A stretch of 30,688 bases of DNA, taken from the NCBI RefSeq assembly GCF_910579365.1, contig NZ_CAJTUX010000031.1:1-30688 (forward strand), in the 5' to 3' direction. How positions within the stretch are numbered: the stretch's first letter is position 1; the number at the start of each line of letters is the position of its first letter. Below the pieces are notes generated by a model. That model made no database searches and was not told the origin of the DNA. It was given only the letters and a program-made list of their open reading frames with translations. Of this stretch, positions 24,315-30,688 are shown piece after piece. The translations under genes were made by a program, and so were the position numbers. Source of the stretch: an uncultured Oscillibacter sp. GTDB taxonomy: Bacteria > Bacillota > Clostridia > Oscillospirales > Oscillospiraceae.

Positions 24315-24560
24315 TCAGACGCTGAAGTTCAGCTGATGGTAATAACCGTCATAGATACGGGAAATAGGCTTGTCCGCCACGGCAGGGCGATCCGGTCCAT
24401 AGAGCAAACTACCCAGCTTATAGCTCACGCCATTGACACAGACATTCTCCCCCGCGCTGTGGCTGCCGAACTTCGTCAGCCAGGCAAGGGCCTCCCGCAC
24501 GGTACAACCCCGGCGAAGCTGTCCCTGCTCGTCCCACAACGGATCATAATCCAGCACCAT
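24315..24560 (-). CDS. Hypothetical protein, 81 aa
   Basis: No family was recognised. The product starts MVLDYDPLWDEQGQLRRG and contains CTVREALAWLTKFGSHSAG and GVSYKLGSLLYGPDRPAV; it looks soluble and compact, without signal peptide or membrane segment. It is the only minus-strand gene on the island. GGGAGG lies 11 bases before the ATG, and a complete promoter (TTGCTT-17-TACAAT) stands upstream at 24602-24630, which supports a real gene. Its 3' end meets the convergent RHH terminator. A regulator or accessory factor of the element is possible, but nothing in the sequence shows its role. Confidence 0.65.
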   Translation of the reverse strand: MVLDYDPLWDEQGQLRRGCTVREALAWLTKFGSHSAGENVCVNGVSYKLGSLLYGPDRPAVADKPISRIYDGYYHQLNFSV

Positions 24561-24601
24561 TGCACAAAAAACCTCCCTTATTTTTTACAATACCTCTAAA
24601 C

Positions 24602-24630
24602 ATTGTAACTGGAAAGGCCAGGAAAAGCAA
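24602..24630 (-). promoter_or_regulatory. Promoter of the 81-aa gene
   Basis: Minus-strand TTGCTT (24630-24625), 17 bases, TACAAT (24607-24602). Confidence 0.7.
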
Positions 24631-24711
24631 TGCCGGACATGGAGAAAAAGCAGGTTGGATTTTGTAAAAGTTCAGTCTTGACAGCGCAAACATTACGGCC
24701 CCAGGAGAAGC

Positions 24712-24758
24712 AGCCGGGCAGAGCACCCCGTTTTGGGATGCCCTGCCCGGCTGTTTTT
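24712..24758 (+). terminator. Terminator/attenuator just upstream of the TOPRIM gene
   Basis: AGCCGGGCAG (24712-24721) pairs with CTGCCCGGCT (24743-24752), with further pairing inside, followed by GTTTTT. It ends 11 bases before the Shine-Dalgarno box of the next gene, with a lone TTGACA at 24678-24683 upstream. Confidence 0.75.
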
Positions 24759-24785
24759 GCTTTCAGCCGAAGGAGGTGATTTTTT

Positions 24786-26642
24786 CTGAACCAAAATACA
24801 GCTTTTCGTTTCACAGACGCCGAAATGGATGTCGCCAAGCACACGGACCTGCTGGGTCTGCTGCCCTCCCTGGGATACACGCTGAAGCGGATCGGCAGCT
24901 ACTACACCACGGCGGAGATGGACAGCATCCGTATCCGGGACCCCACCAGATGGAAGCGCTACTCCACCGGACAGGGCGGGGACGCCATCACTTTCCTCCA
25001 GGAGTTCTGCGGGATGCGCTTCCCGGAGGCGGTGGATTATCTCCTCGCTTACCATGGGAGGTCCAGGGACTCCCCCGACCGGGACAAGCCCGTCCCCCGC
25101 CCCAAGCCGCCTCCGCCCAGGGAGAAGCCGCCCTTCGTCCTGCCGCCCGCCAACCCGGACCAGCGCCGGGTGTTTGCGTACCTTCGCAAGCGGGGGATCG
25201 CCGCCCAGGTGATTCAGCGCTTCATAGACGCCGGGCTTCTCTATGAGGACGCTCAATACCACAACTGCGTGTTTGTCGGCAGGGATGGCAGCGGCCAGCC
25301 CAGGTTTGCCAGCAAGCGAGGCACCTGCGATCTGGGCGGCTCCGGCTTCAAACGGGATGTTCTCGGCAGCGACAAGAAGATCGGCTTCCGCCTGCCCTGC
25401 GATCCGGAAATTGAGGAGGTGGCGGTTTTCGAGGCCCCTATAGACCTTATGAGCTTCTGCACCCTCTGCCCGGAGGTCCACAGCAACGCCGTCGCCCTCT
25501 GCGGGTTGTACAGCGGACCGCTGGATACCTACCTTCGGGACCATCCCCACCTGAAAGCCATCAAGCTCCTGCTGGACCATGACGAGCCTGGGATCACGGC
25601 GGCGAAGGAGATGCGGGAGAAGTACCGGGCGGCTGGGTACGAGGTGGAAATCCGGGTCCCGAAGTACGGCAAGGACTGGAACGCGCAGCTTAAATACAAA
25701 CTCACGGGGGTCTTAGAGGAGGTGAAGCCACCCAAAAGCACAGAAAATCCCACAAAAAAGGAGGAAACCAAACCTATGGCGAACTTAGGCAAGATCATCA
25801 GCGACAAATCCACAGCGGACGCCAAATGGCGGGAGGAGCGGCAGGCGGACAAGGAAACCGCCGCTGCCCTCCGGGACGCCAGCGTCATACAGATCACCAA
25901 GGACCCCGAAAAATTTGCCTGTTACCTGGAGCTCCAGGGGGACAACCCCTCCTACAGTTCCGGGAACATCGCCCTGGCCATGGCCCAGCTCCCGGAGGCC
26001 ACCGTGGTCCATACCCGCGGCCACTGGAAGGACCTGGGCCGCTTTGTGTTGGACCCGGAGCTGAAGAACGGCGCCAGCATCTTCACCCGGTCCGCCACGG
26101 GCCGGGGCTACAACCTCACCAGCGTCTACGATATCGCCCAGACCCAGGGCCGGGAGCTGCGAACGCCTCAGCTGAGGGATGACACCGAAGCTATGGAAGC
26201 GGCCTTGACCGCCCTGCTGAATTTCGCGCCCGTTCAGGTGGTCGCCGGAGAAAATCTGGAATCTGGGGCCTATTACGACCCCCGGCAGATGACCCTGGCT
26301 ATTGACACTGAACTCTCGGACAGCCAGGCGTTTGCGGCGGCCGCCGCCGAGATTGCCCAGGCCCGGTTTCATGACCGGGGCCGCAACCCCGCCTACAGCC
26401 GGGAGAGCTGTGAGCTGAGCGCCCAGAGCGTTTCGTACATCCTCTGCCGCCGCTTCGGTATCCAGCGGGAGCTGCCGGACCTGACGAAGATGGCGGAGCG
26501 CTGCCAGGGCTGGGAGATCGAGGACCGGCTGGCCTTCCTGAAAGAGATTCAAGGCATGAGCCGTCAGATTGGCGGTTCCATTGAGAAAACCATCGCTCCG
26601 CCCCAGCGGAAGGCTCCGGCTCGGAGCGGGGACGAGAGATAG
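24786..26642 (+). CDS. DUF3991/TOPRIM - LtrC-like fusion protein, probable CTG start
   Basis: A 618-aa protein typical of clostridial conjugative elements. The N-terminal half has the primase-like RYSTGQGGDAITFLQEFCG segment, the FAYLRKRGIAAQVIQRFIDAG (about 156-176, split: FAYLRKRGIAA, QVIQRFIDAG) DUF3991 region, and a TOPRIM fold with catalytic Glu216 in AVFEAPIDLM and the aspartate pair of LLLDHDEPG (from Asp264). After a Lys/Glu/Pro linker the C-terminal half (from about 331) is LtrC-like: YLELQGDNPSYSSGNIALAM and SAQSVSYILCRRFG. The first ATG in frame is at 24825, but the only Shine-Dalgarno box (AAGGAGG, 24770-24776) fits CTG at 24786 at 9 bases, and no ATG, GTG or TTG lies between. The role is probably DNA processing or plasmid-like replication during transfer. 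Confidence 0.85.
   Translation: MNQNTAFRFTDAEMDVAKHTDLLGLLPSLGYTLKRIGSYYTTAEMDSIRIRDPTRWKRYSTGQGGDAITFLQEFCGMRFPEAVDYLLAYHGRSRDSPDRDKPVPRPKPPPPREKPPFVLPPANPDQRRVFAYLRKRGIAAQVIQRFIDAGLLYEDAQYHNCVFVGRDGSGQPRFASKRGTCDLGGSGFKRDVLGSDKKIGFRLPCDPEIEEVAVFEAPIDLMSFCTLCPEVHSNAVALCGLYSGPLDTYLRDHPHLKAIKLLLDHDEPGITAAKEMREKYRAAGYEVEIRVPKYGKDWNAQLKYKLTGVLEEVKPPKSTENPTKKEETKPMANLGKIISDKSTADAKWREERQADKETAAALRDASVIQITKDPEKFACYLELQGDNPSYSSGNIALAMAQLPEATVVHTRGHWKDLGRFVLDPELKNGASIFTRSATGRGYNLTSVYDIAQTQGRELRTPQLRDDTEAMEAALTALLNFAPVQVVAGENLESGAYYDPRQMTLAIDTELSDSQAFAAAAAEIAQARFHDRGRNPAYSRESCELSAQSVSYILCRRFGIQRELPDLTKMAERCQGWEIEDRLAFLKEIQGMSRQIGGSIEKTIAPPQRKAPARSGDER
25757..25778 (+). promoter_or_regulatory. Internal ribosome binding site and start for the LtrC-like half
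   Basis: AAAGGAGG (25757-25764), 11 bases, ATG (25776-25778), in frame. Translation from here would give a 288-aa protein beginning MANLGKIISDKSTADAKWR, which is the natural start of the LtrC-like domain. Confidence 0.6.
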
Positions 26643-26670
26643 TCCCACTATTTTGAGATAGGAGAACAAC

Positions 26671-27564
26671 ATGAAAAGAACGATTCCTTTGCTCCTGGCT
26701 GCATTCCTGCTTTCCACGCTTCTGTCCGTTCCCGTCCAGGCCGCCGAAGAATCCGGGCCGGGCAGGGACAGCGCCTATTACCCCATTTCCGTAGAGGAAT
26801 ACACCTACGGTGACTTCGACGAGCTTCGCATCCAGAAGGTGTATCAGCTGTCCCTGGACGATGACCCCAGCCTCATTCCCACGGAGGACTTTGAGCGAAA
26901 CGGGCGGCTGTACTACCTGCTGGACATGACCCGGAAGGACGAGGTGGGCGTGGACACCAAGCCCCATGTCCAGACCGTGACCATGCCCAGCGACACCAAT
27001 AACATGGAGAAAATCCTCCAGACTCTGGACGCCGAGATCGAAACCGTCACGGAGGACGGCTACACCGGGAAGCTGCACCTGGACCACACCACGGTCAAGG
27101 TGACCACGGACGGCTACGCCACCAAGACCGGCACAGTGTCTGCGACTCGTACCTATCCGAATTTGTCGGACGCGGACCTGTCCCTGGTGCCCAAGACCAT
27201 CTCGGACGGCGGACGGAGCTTGACCCTGGCGGACGTGCAGTGGAGCAATTCCACTCAGGAGTCCGGCGAGGGCGTGGTCACCCGCTACACCGCCACGGCC
27301 CGGTATACCGGCAGCACCTCCAGCAAATACGCCACCGGGTATACGGTGACCGCCGACTACTCCGGCGAGGTTTCCAAGACCGGCTGCAATGTGGTCACCT
27401 ATACCGCCGTGTTCGGCAGCACCGAGGCCCCGAAGGACTCCGGCGTTCAGGACGGCGAACCCGTTGATGCTTCCGGTATCAAGCGCCCGCTTATGATCGG
27501 CGGCGCGGTTCTGGTGCTGGCTCTCGGCGGTGCCTTTGTGTACAAGAAAATCAGAAGGAGATAA
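26671..27564 (+). CDS. Membrane-anchored surface protein, element-borne, unknown function
   Basis: A 297-aa exported protein. Signal peptide about 1-24 (LLLAAFLLSTLLSVPVQA), a Thr/Ser/Asp-rich extracellular part, then a single C-terminal membrane helix (PLMIGGAVLVLALGGAFVY, about 273-291) and a KKIRRR cytoplasmic tail. This is anchor topology by stop-transfer rather than by an LPxTG sorting motif, which is not seen. The middle has beta-type repeats such as RYTATARYTGSTSSKYATGY and YTVTADYSG. No enzymatic motif was recognised. AGGAG precedes the ATG. Its stop overlaps the start of the sortase gene, so the two are translationally coupled and probably act together at the surface. Confidence 0.8.
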   Translation: MKRTIPLLLAAFLLSTLLSVPVQAAEESGPGRDSAYYPISVEEYTYGDFDELRIQKVYQLSLDDDPSLIPTEDFERNGRLYYLLDMTRKDEVGVDTKPHVQTVTMPSDTNNMEKILQTLDAEIETVTEDGYTGKLHLDHTTVKVTTDGYATKTGTVSATRTYPNLSDADLSLVPKTISDGGRSLTLADVQWSNSTQESGEGVVTRYTATARYTGSTSSKYATGYTVTADYSGEVSKTGCNVVTYTAVFGSTEAPKDSGVQDGEPVDASGIKRPLMIGGAVLVLALGGAFVYKKIRRR

Positions 27565-28436
27565 TGCCATTGAAAAAGTTCAGACTGTTCCTGCTGGTCT
27601 GCATGATCTGCGTCCTGTGCGCCGTCCAGGCCAGCGCATTGGAGTACAGCTACGATGGAGCGGACGATTTCCTGTTTGCCCGGCCCACCAGCGACGATAC
27701 CATCTATGAAGTTGAAAACCCCAACGTGGACCGGAGCAAAAACGTGGCCCTGGTGGCCCCCGGCTTCGGTACCCCTACCAGTTACCTTCCCGGCAGCGGA
27801 GAGGCCCTCACGCCGAACCTTGTCCCCGGCGCTTTGAGCGGCGGACTGGTGAATCAGGTGGGCAGCGCAAATTACTCTGTTTCGGAAAATGGTGTGTCCA
27901 GCGGCATGGGCGGGTTCCTGCCCAGCACGTCCATCCTGGACAGCAGTTCCTCCGGCTCTTCCACTCCCCCGGAGCAGTTCACTGTCACCACCCGGCCCAA
28001 TGACACGGCCTCCGTGGGCTTCACCAGCGTCACCGAGGACAGCTACTACAGCAACGGCTCCCTGGGTACCCTGAAAATCCCCGCCATCGGCCTGAATGTC
28101 AAGATCGTCCAGGGCACCGACAGCGCCGCGCTGAAAAAGGGCGTGGGCCACTTTGAGGAGACCTCCATCTGGAACGGCAACGTCGGGTTGGCCGCCCATA
28201 ATCGGGGGACCAATTCGTACTTCGGAAAAATCCATACCCTGGAGGCCGGCGATGAGATCACCCTCTCCACCAAGGAGGGGACCCGGACCTATGAGGTGAC
28301 CTCCATTGCCAAGGTGACGGAAACGGACCTGAGCAGCCTGGAGAATACCTCCGAGAACTGCCTGACGCTGTACACCTGCGTCCGGGATGAGCGGGACCTC
28401 CGTTGGTGTGTGAGAGCGGCTGAATTGACCGATTAA
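27564..28436 (+). CDS. Sortase
   Basis: Cysteine transpeptidase of the sortase superfamily, 290 aa. An N-terminal membrane or signal segment (FRLFLLVCMICVLCAVQASA) is followed by a long Ser/Gly-rich stem of about 130 residues and a C-terminal catalytic domain: LKIPAIGLNVKIVQGTD, LKKGVGHFEETSIWNGNVGL, catalytic His212 in AAHNRG, catalytic Cys272 in LTLYTCVRDERD, and Arg280 in RWCVRA. The sequence around GVGHFEET and AAHNRG is nearest to class D/E-like sortases, but the class is uncertain. ATG at 27564 overlaps the preceding stop (TAATG), with AAGGAG 5 bases upstream. The nearby Cna-B adhesin is a likely substrate. Confidence 0.9.
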   Translation: MPLKKFRLFLLVCMICVLCAVQASALEYSYDGADDFLFARPTSDDTIYEVENPNVDRSKNVALVAPGFGTPTSYLPGSGEALTPNLVPGALSGGLVNQVGSANYSVSENGVSSGMGGFLPSTSILDSSSSGSSTPPEQFTVTTRPNDTASVGFTSVTEDSYYSNGSLGTLKIPAIGLNVKIVQGTDSAALKKGVGHFEETSIWNGNVGLAAHNRGTNSYFGKIHTLEAGDEITLSTKEGTRTYEVTSIAKVTETDLSSLENTSENCLTLYTCVRDERDLRWCVRAAELTD

Positions 28437-28540
28437 ATCGGGCTGAACTGTCTGCCGATTCCAATAGACATTCCTTCGGGTCTGTGGTAGTGTTGCGGTT
28501 GCGAAAGCCCTGACAAAATCACGGAAATGGAGGAAAAGCT

Positions 28541-29302
28541 ATGAAAAGGAACAGTAAAGTGTTTGGGATGTTGGCGGCTGGCATACTGTCCGCGGCGCTG
28601 CTGGCAGGCCCGGCCCTGGCGGCGGGCCCGGAGATCCGGGTAGGCAGCTACAAGGGCAATACCCTGGAGGCAGGCGAAAGGAGCTGCCTCATCATCGGAC
28701 CTGTCGGACCGGAGTACATCGCCGAATCCAGCAACCCGGAGGCTATCACCCTGGAGCGGGTCCTGACCTATTGGGTAGCGGTGGCCAGGGCGGAGGGGAC
28801 GGCTGAGATCACCGTCACCGATAAGGCCGGAAGCACCGGCGGTCTGACGCTGACCGTAGAAGCGGCGGAGCCGTCCCCGGCCCCCAGCGAAGCTCTGGAC
28901 CTGTCTGTCAACATGGACATCCGTCTGGAGATGGTCCGGCTCATCAACGAGGTACGCCTGGAACATGGGCTGGCAGAACTGCCCACGGACGATTCCCTCA
29001 TGAACGCCGCCCAGGACATCTCCAGCCAGTGCGTCACGGAGCACCGCCCCTATGACCACATGGCCCTCATCCGCTACGGCTGGCCTCACGGCGGGCTCTA
29101 CAACCTCACCATGTTCGGCGCCTATGACTGCCCGGACATCGCCCGGCAGGCCATTGACTACTGGATCGCGTCTCCCGGACACTTTGAAACCATGCTGCTG
29201 CCGGAGGCGTCCCACGTCGGAACCGGCGTCACCTTCAAAAACGGAAAAGCCTACTGCTACATGGTTGTAGGCGATCCCACCGGACATAACCCCTATGAAT
29301 AA
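28541..29302 (+). CDS. Secreted CAP-domain (SCP/PR1-like) protein
   Basis: A 253-aa exported protein with a signal peptide (about 1-28, ending PALAAG), a short beta-rich part (about 30-110) resembling a Big-type domain (GTAEITVTDKAGSTGGLTLT), a Pro/Ala linker, and a C-terminal CAP domain (about 125-253): MVRLINEVRLEHGLAELPTD, LMNAAQDISSQC, EHRPYDHMAL and DYWIASPGHFETMLLPEASH with VGTGVTF. CAP proteins in bacteria are linked to wall or host interaction; no activity is assigned. GGAGG lies about 8 bases before the ATG. A terminator at 29322 closes the unit. Its placement between the sortase and the adhesin suggests one surface module. Confidence 0.88.
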   Translation: MKRNSKVFGMLAAGILSAALLAGPALAAGPEIRVGSYKGNTLEAGERSCLIIGPVGPEYIAESSNPEAITLERVLTYWVAVARAEGTAEITVTDKAGSTGGLTLTVEAAEPSPAPSEALDLSVNMDIRLEMVRLINEVRLEHGLAELPTDDSLMNAAQDISSQCVTEHRPYDHMALIRYGWPHGGLYNLTMFGAYDCPDIARQAIDYWIASPGHFETMLLPEASHVGTGVTFKNGKAYCYMVVGDPTGHNPYE

Positions 29303-29321
29303 GGAATCACACACCACACGG

Positions 29322-29356
29322 AGGCCCCTTGGCATCACGCCAAGGGGCCTTTTTTC
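29322..29356 (+). terminator. Terminator after the CAP gene
   Basis: AGGCCCCTTGGC pairs perfectly with GCCAAGGGGCCT (loop ATCAC), followed by TTTTT. Confidence 0.93.
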
Positions 29357-29387
29357 GTTCAAAAATCAAATCGGAAAGGAAGCATTT

Positions 29388-30688
29388 ATGCAAGAAAAAC
29401 ATCATTCCCTGCGAACGCGCCTGACGGCCCTGCTGCTGGCGCTGGTCTGCGTCCTGAGCCTGTTCCCCACCACGGCCTTCGCCGCCGGGGATACCATCAC
29501 GCTGAAGGAGTTCGGCCACTCCGGCGTGGCGTATCAGTCCGCCGCCCTGGGGCGCTGTACTCTTCATGAAATGACCTTTAAAAACGGAAACAAGGACACC
29601 ACCGGCTTCTGCGGCACGAAAGGCGGAGGCATGGGCTCCTCCCTCCAGGGCCAGACCTGGGGGAACAAGCGGTCGATCTCCGACCCCACCGTGGAAATCA
29701 TGATGGCCTACTACTACGCTCACTCCACCGGCGTTTTCACCGACGAGGCGGAGGCCCTGGGCGTTGCGGATGTCTGGAGCCCTGGGTATCGGTGGTACAT
29801 GAACGCCTGGGTGCAGGCTTGCATCTGGCGGTATCAGCAGGGCAGCATGAGCGACCCCGTCGTGGCCTGCGCCGAGGAGCTCATGGCCGTGTACAACACC
29901 CTGGAGGGCACCCACTACACCAGCATCGACCAGAAGCAGGGGGAAAGCTCCTTCCGGGACCGGACGCAGTTCATCCTGGACCTGGGCAGCCAGGGCAGCA
30001 TCCGGAAAGTAGACGCGGACAATCCCTCCAAGGGACTCGCCGGGGCGGTGATCAAAATCACCGGCGTGGACAACAGCTTTGTGGGGACCTATACCACGGC
30101 TGAGGGCGGCTGGCTCACAGACGTGCCCTGGGACTCCATGCCTATTGGCAGTTATGTCGCGGAGGAAATGACTCCCCCGGAGGGATACACCAAGAGTCCG
30201 GATCAGAACAAGGTGAAGCAGAGCTTCCATTGGGATGGAAAATCCGACGTTTCCCTGGTTTTTGAAAACGACAGCAAGGTAAAAATTCAGCTCATCAAGC
30301 TGGATGATTCCAACAATCCTCTCCCTGGCGCGGTGTTCAATATCCTGAAGGACGGGCAGATCATTGGGACTGAAGCTACCAAGGCGGACGGCTCCATCAC
30401 GGTGACGGATGTGACCGAGGGAATGTACGCTTTTGTGGAAGTGTCTGCGCCCTCGCCTTATGCCAAGCTGACGGAGCCGGTTATTGCCCATGTGGATCAG
30501 ACCGCCGTCAATGGGGGCGGCACCGTCACTGTCACGGCCTCCGACAAGAAGCTGCCGAATCTGACCATCCTGAAGCGGGACGCCAAGACGGGAGACGTGA
30601 TCCCCGACACCCACTTTGAGATCAAGGGCATCCATCCTGGCCTGGCTGGCGGGGCATCCGGGCACACGCTATGTGATTCTGGACGACC
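29388..30688 (+). CDS. Thioester-domain, Cna-B repeat surface adhesin (partial, runs off the window)
   Basis: The reading frame is open to the window end (over 430 codons). ATG at 29388 with AAAGGA upstream. A signal peptide (about 1-33, ending AFAAG) is followed by a domain with TTGFCGTKGG (Cys75) and NAWVQACIWRYQQG (Gln143), the arrangement of Gram-positive thioester adhesion domains, where Cys and Gln form an internal thioester that binds host targets covalently. Then come Cna-B/SpaA-type repeats: IRKVDADNPSKGLAGAVIKI, KIQLIKLDDSNNPLPGAVFN, and LTILKRDAKTGDVIPDTHFE. The sorting signal would lie beyond the window. The last 60 bases read unlike a Cna-B domain in this frame. The sortase upstream is the likely anchoring enzyme. 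Confidence 0.85.
   Translation, partial: MQEKHHSLRTRLTALLLALVCVLSLFPTTAFAAGDTITLKEFGHSGVAYQSAALGRCTLHEMTFKNGNKDTTGFCGTKGGGMGSSLQGQTWGNKRSISDPTVEIMMAYYYAHSTGVFTDEAEALGVADVWSPGYRWYMNAWVQACIWRYQQGSMSDPVVACAEELMAVYNTLEGTHYTSIDQKQGESSFRDRTQFILDLGSQGSIRKVDADNPSKGLAGAVIKITGVDNSFVGTYTTAEGGWLTDVPWDSMPIGSYVAEEMTPPEGYTKSPDQNKVKQSFHWDGKSDVSLVFENDSKVKIQLIKLDDSNNPLPGAVFNILKDGQIIGTEATKADGSITVTDVTEGMYAFVEVSAPSPYAKLTEPVIAHVDQTAVNGGGTVTVTASDKKLPNLTILKRDAKTGDVIPDTHFEIKGIHPGLAGGASGHTLCDSGR

Larger units (their letters stand above)
23401..30688 (+). mobile_element. Probable end of an integrative conjugative element next to tRNA-Pro
   Basis: Immediately after the tRNA, core genes stop and the content becomes typical of clostridial conjugative elements: an RHH protein, a TOPRIM/LtrC-like fusion, an anchored surface protein, a sortase, a CAP protein and a Cna-B adhesin, almost all on one strand with close spacing. 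Integrase, relaxase and type IV secretion genes are not in the window, so the call rests on partial content. The right end lies outside. A non-mobile genomic island or element remnant is the alternative. Confidence 0.6.

Noticed and set aside
24776..25246. A 156-aa frame starting with GTG right behind the AAGGAGG box at 24770
   Set aside because: Spacing is too short, the product is a shadow of the TOPRIM gene, and the CTG-started frame has recognisable domains.

Overview
The window reads as chromosome from a GC-rich, spore-forming, anaerobic Firmicute, most likely an Oscillospiraceae (Clostridium cluster IV) relative. The grounds are strong AGGAGG ribosome binding sites, TTGnnn-17-TATAAT promoters, a dipicolinate synthase pair (dpaAB, a sporulation function), pyruvate phosphate dikinase, and the ACT/UPF0210 gene pair common in clostridia. 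This placement is inference from gene content; no rRNA is present.

Layout. 1-608 holds two small genes of unknown role, one of which looks ribbon-helix-helix (RHH)-like. 749-3446 is ppdK behind a strong promoter and a perfect 14-bp operator-like palindrome. 3558-5481 (minus) is murC followed by a YbaK/ProX-type tRNA-editing protein; murC shares a symmetric promoter with the divergent cca gene (5592-6953). 7106-9341 has a YjjG-type HAD phosphatase (minus) and dpaA-dpaB (plus). 9382-14092 (minus) is an aspartate-family amino acid cluster: UPF0735 ACT protein, homoserine dehydrogenase, aspartate kinase, UPF0237 ACT protein and UPF0210. 14574-16942 (plus) is a complete polar amino acid ABC transporter. 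17018-20633 (minus) carries a class II aldolase plus MtnA-like isomerase pair (probable 5-deoxypentose salvage), upp, tsaB and tsaE. 20766-23058 (plus) has a RodA/FtsW-type SEDS protein and an SLH-domain surface protein whose start site is buried in a two-tier hairpin. 23325-23400 is tRNA-Pro(GGG).

Downstream of the tRNA the character changes. 23401 to the window end looks like one end of an integrative conjugative element or its remnant: a tandem RHH protein, a TOPRIM (DUF3991-type)/LtrC-like fusion, an anchored surface protein, a sortase, a CAP-domain protein, and a thioester-domain/Cna-B adhesin that runs off the window. Two of these genes contain in-frame internal starts with their own Shine-Dalgarno sequences exactly at the domain junctions, and the TOPRIM gene seems to start at CTG.

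The housekeeping part is ordinary core genome with well-preserved signals. The points most worth a second look are the two-tier hairpin, the gene-in-gene architecture on the island, the covalent-adhesion surface module, and the shared -10 promoter between murC and cca.
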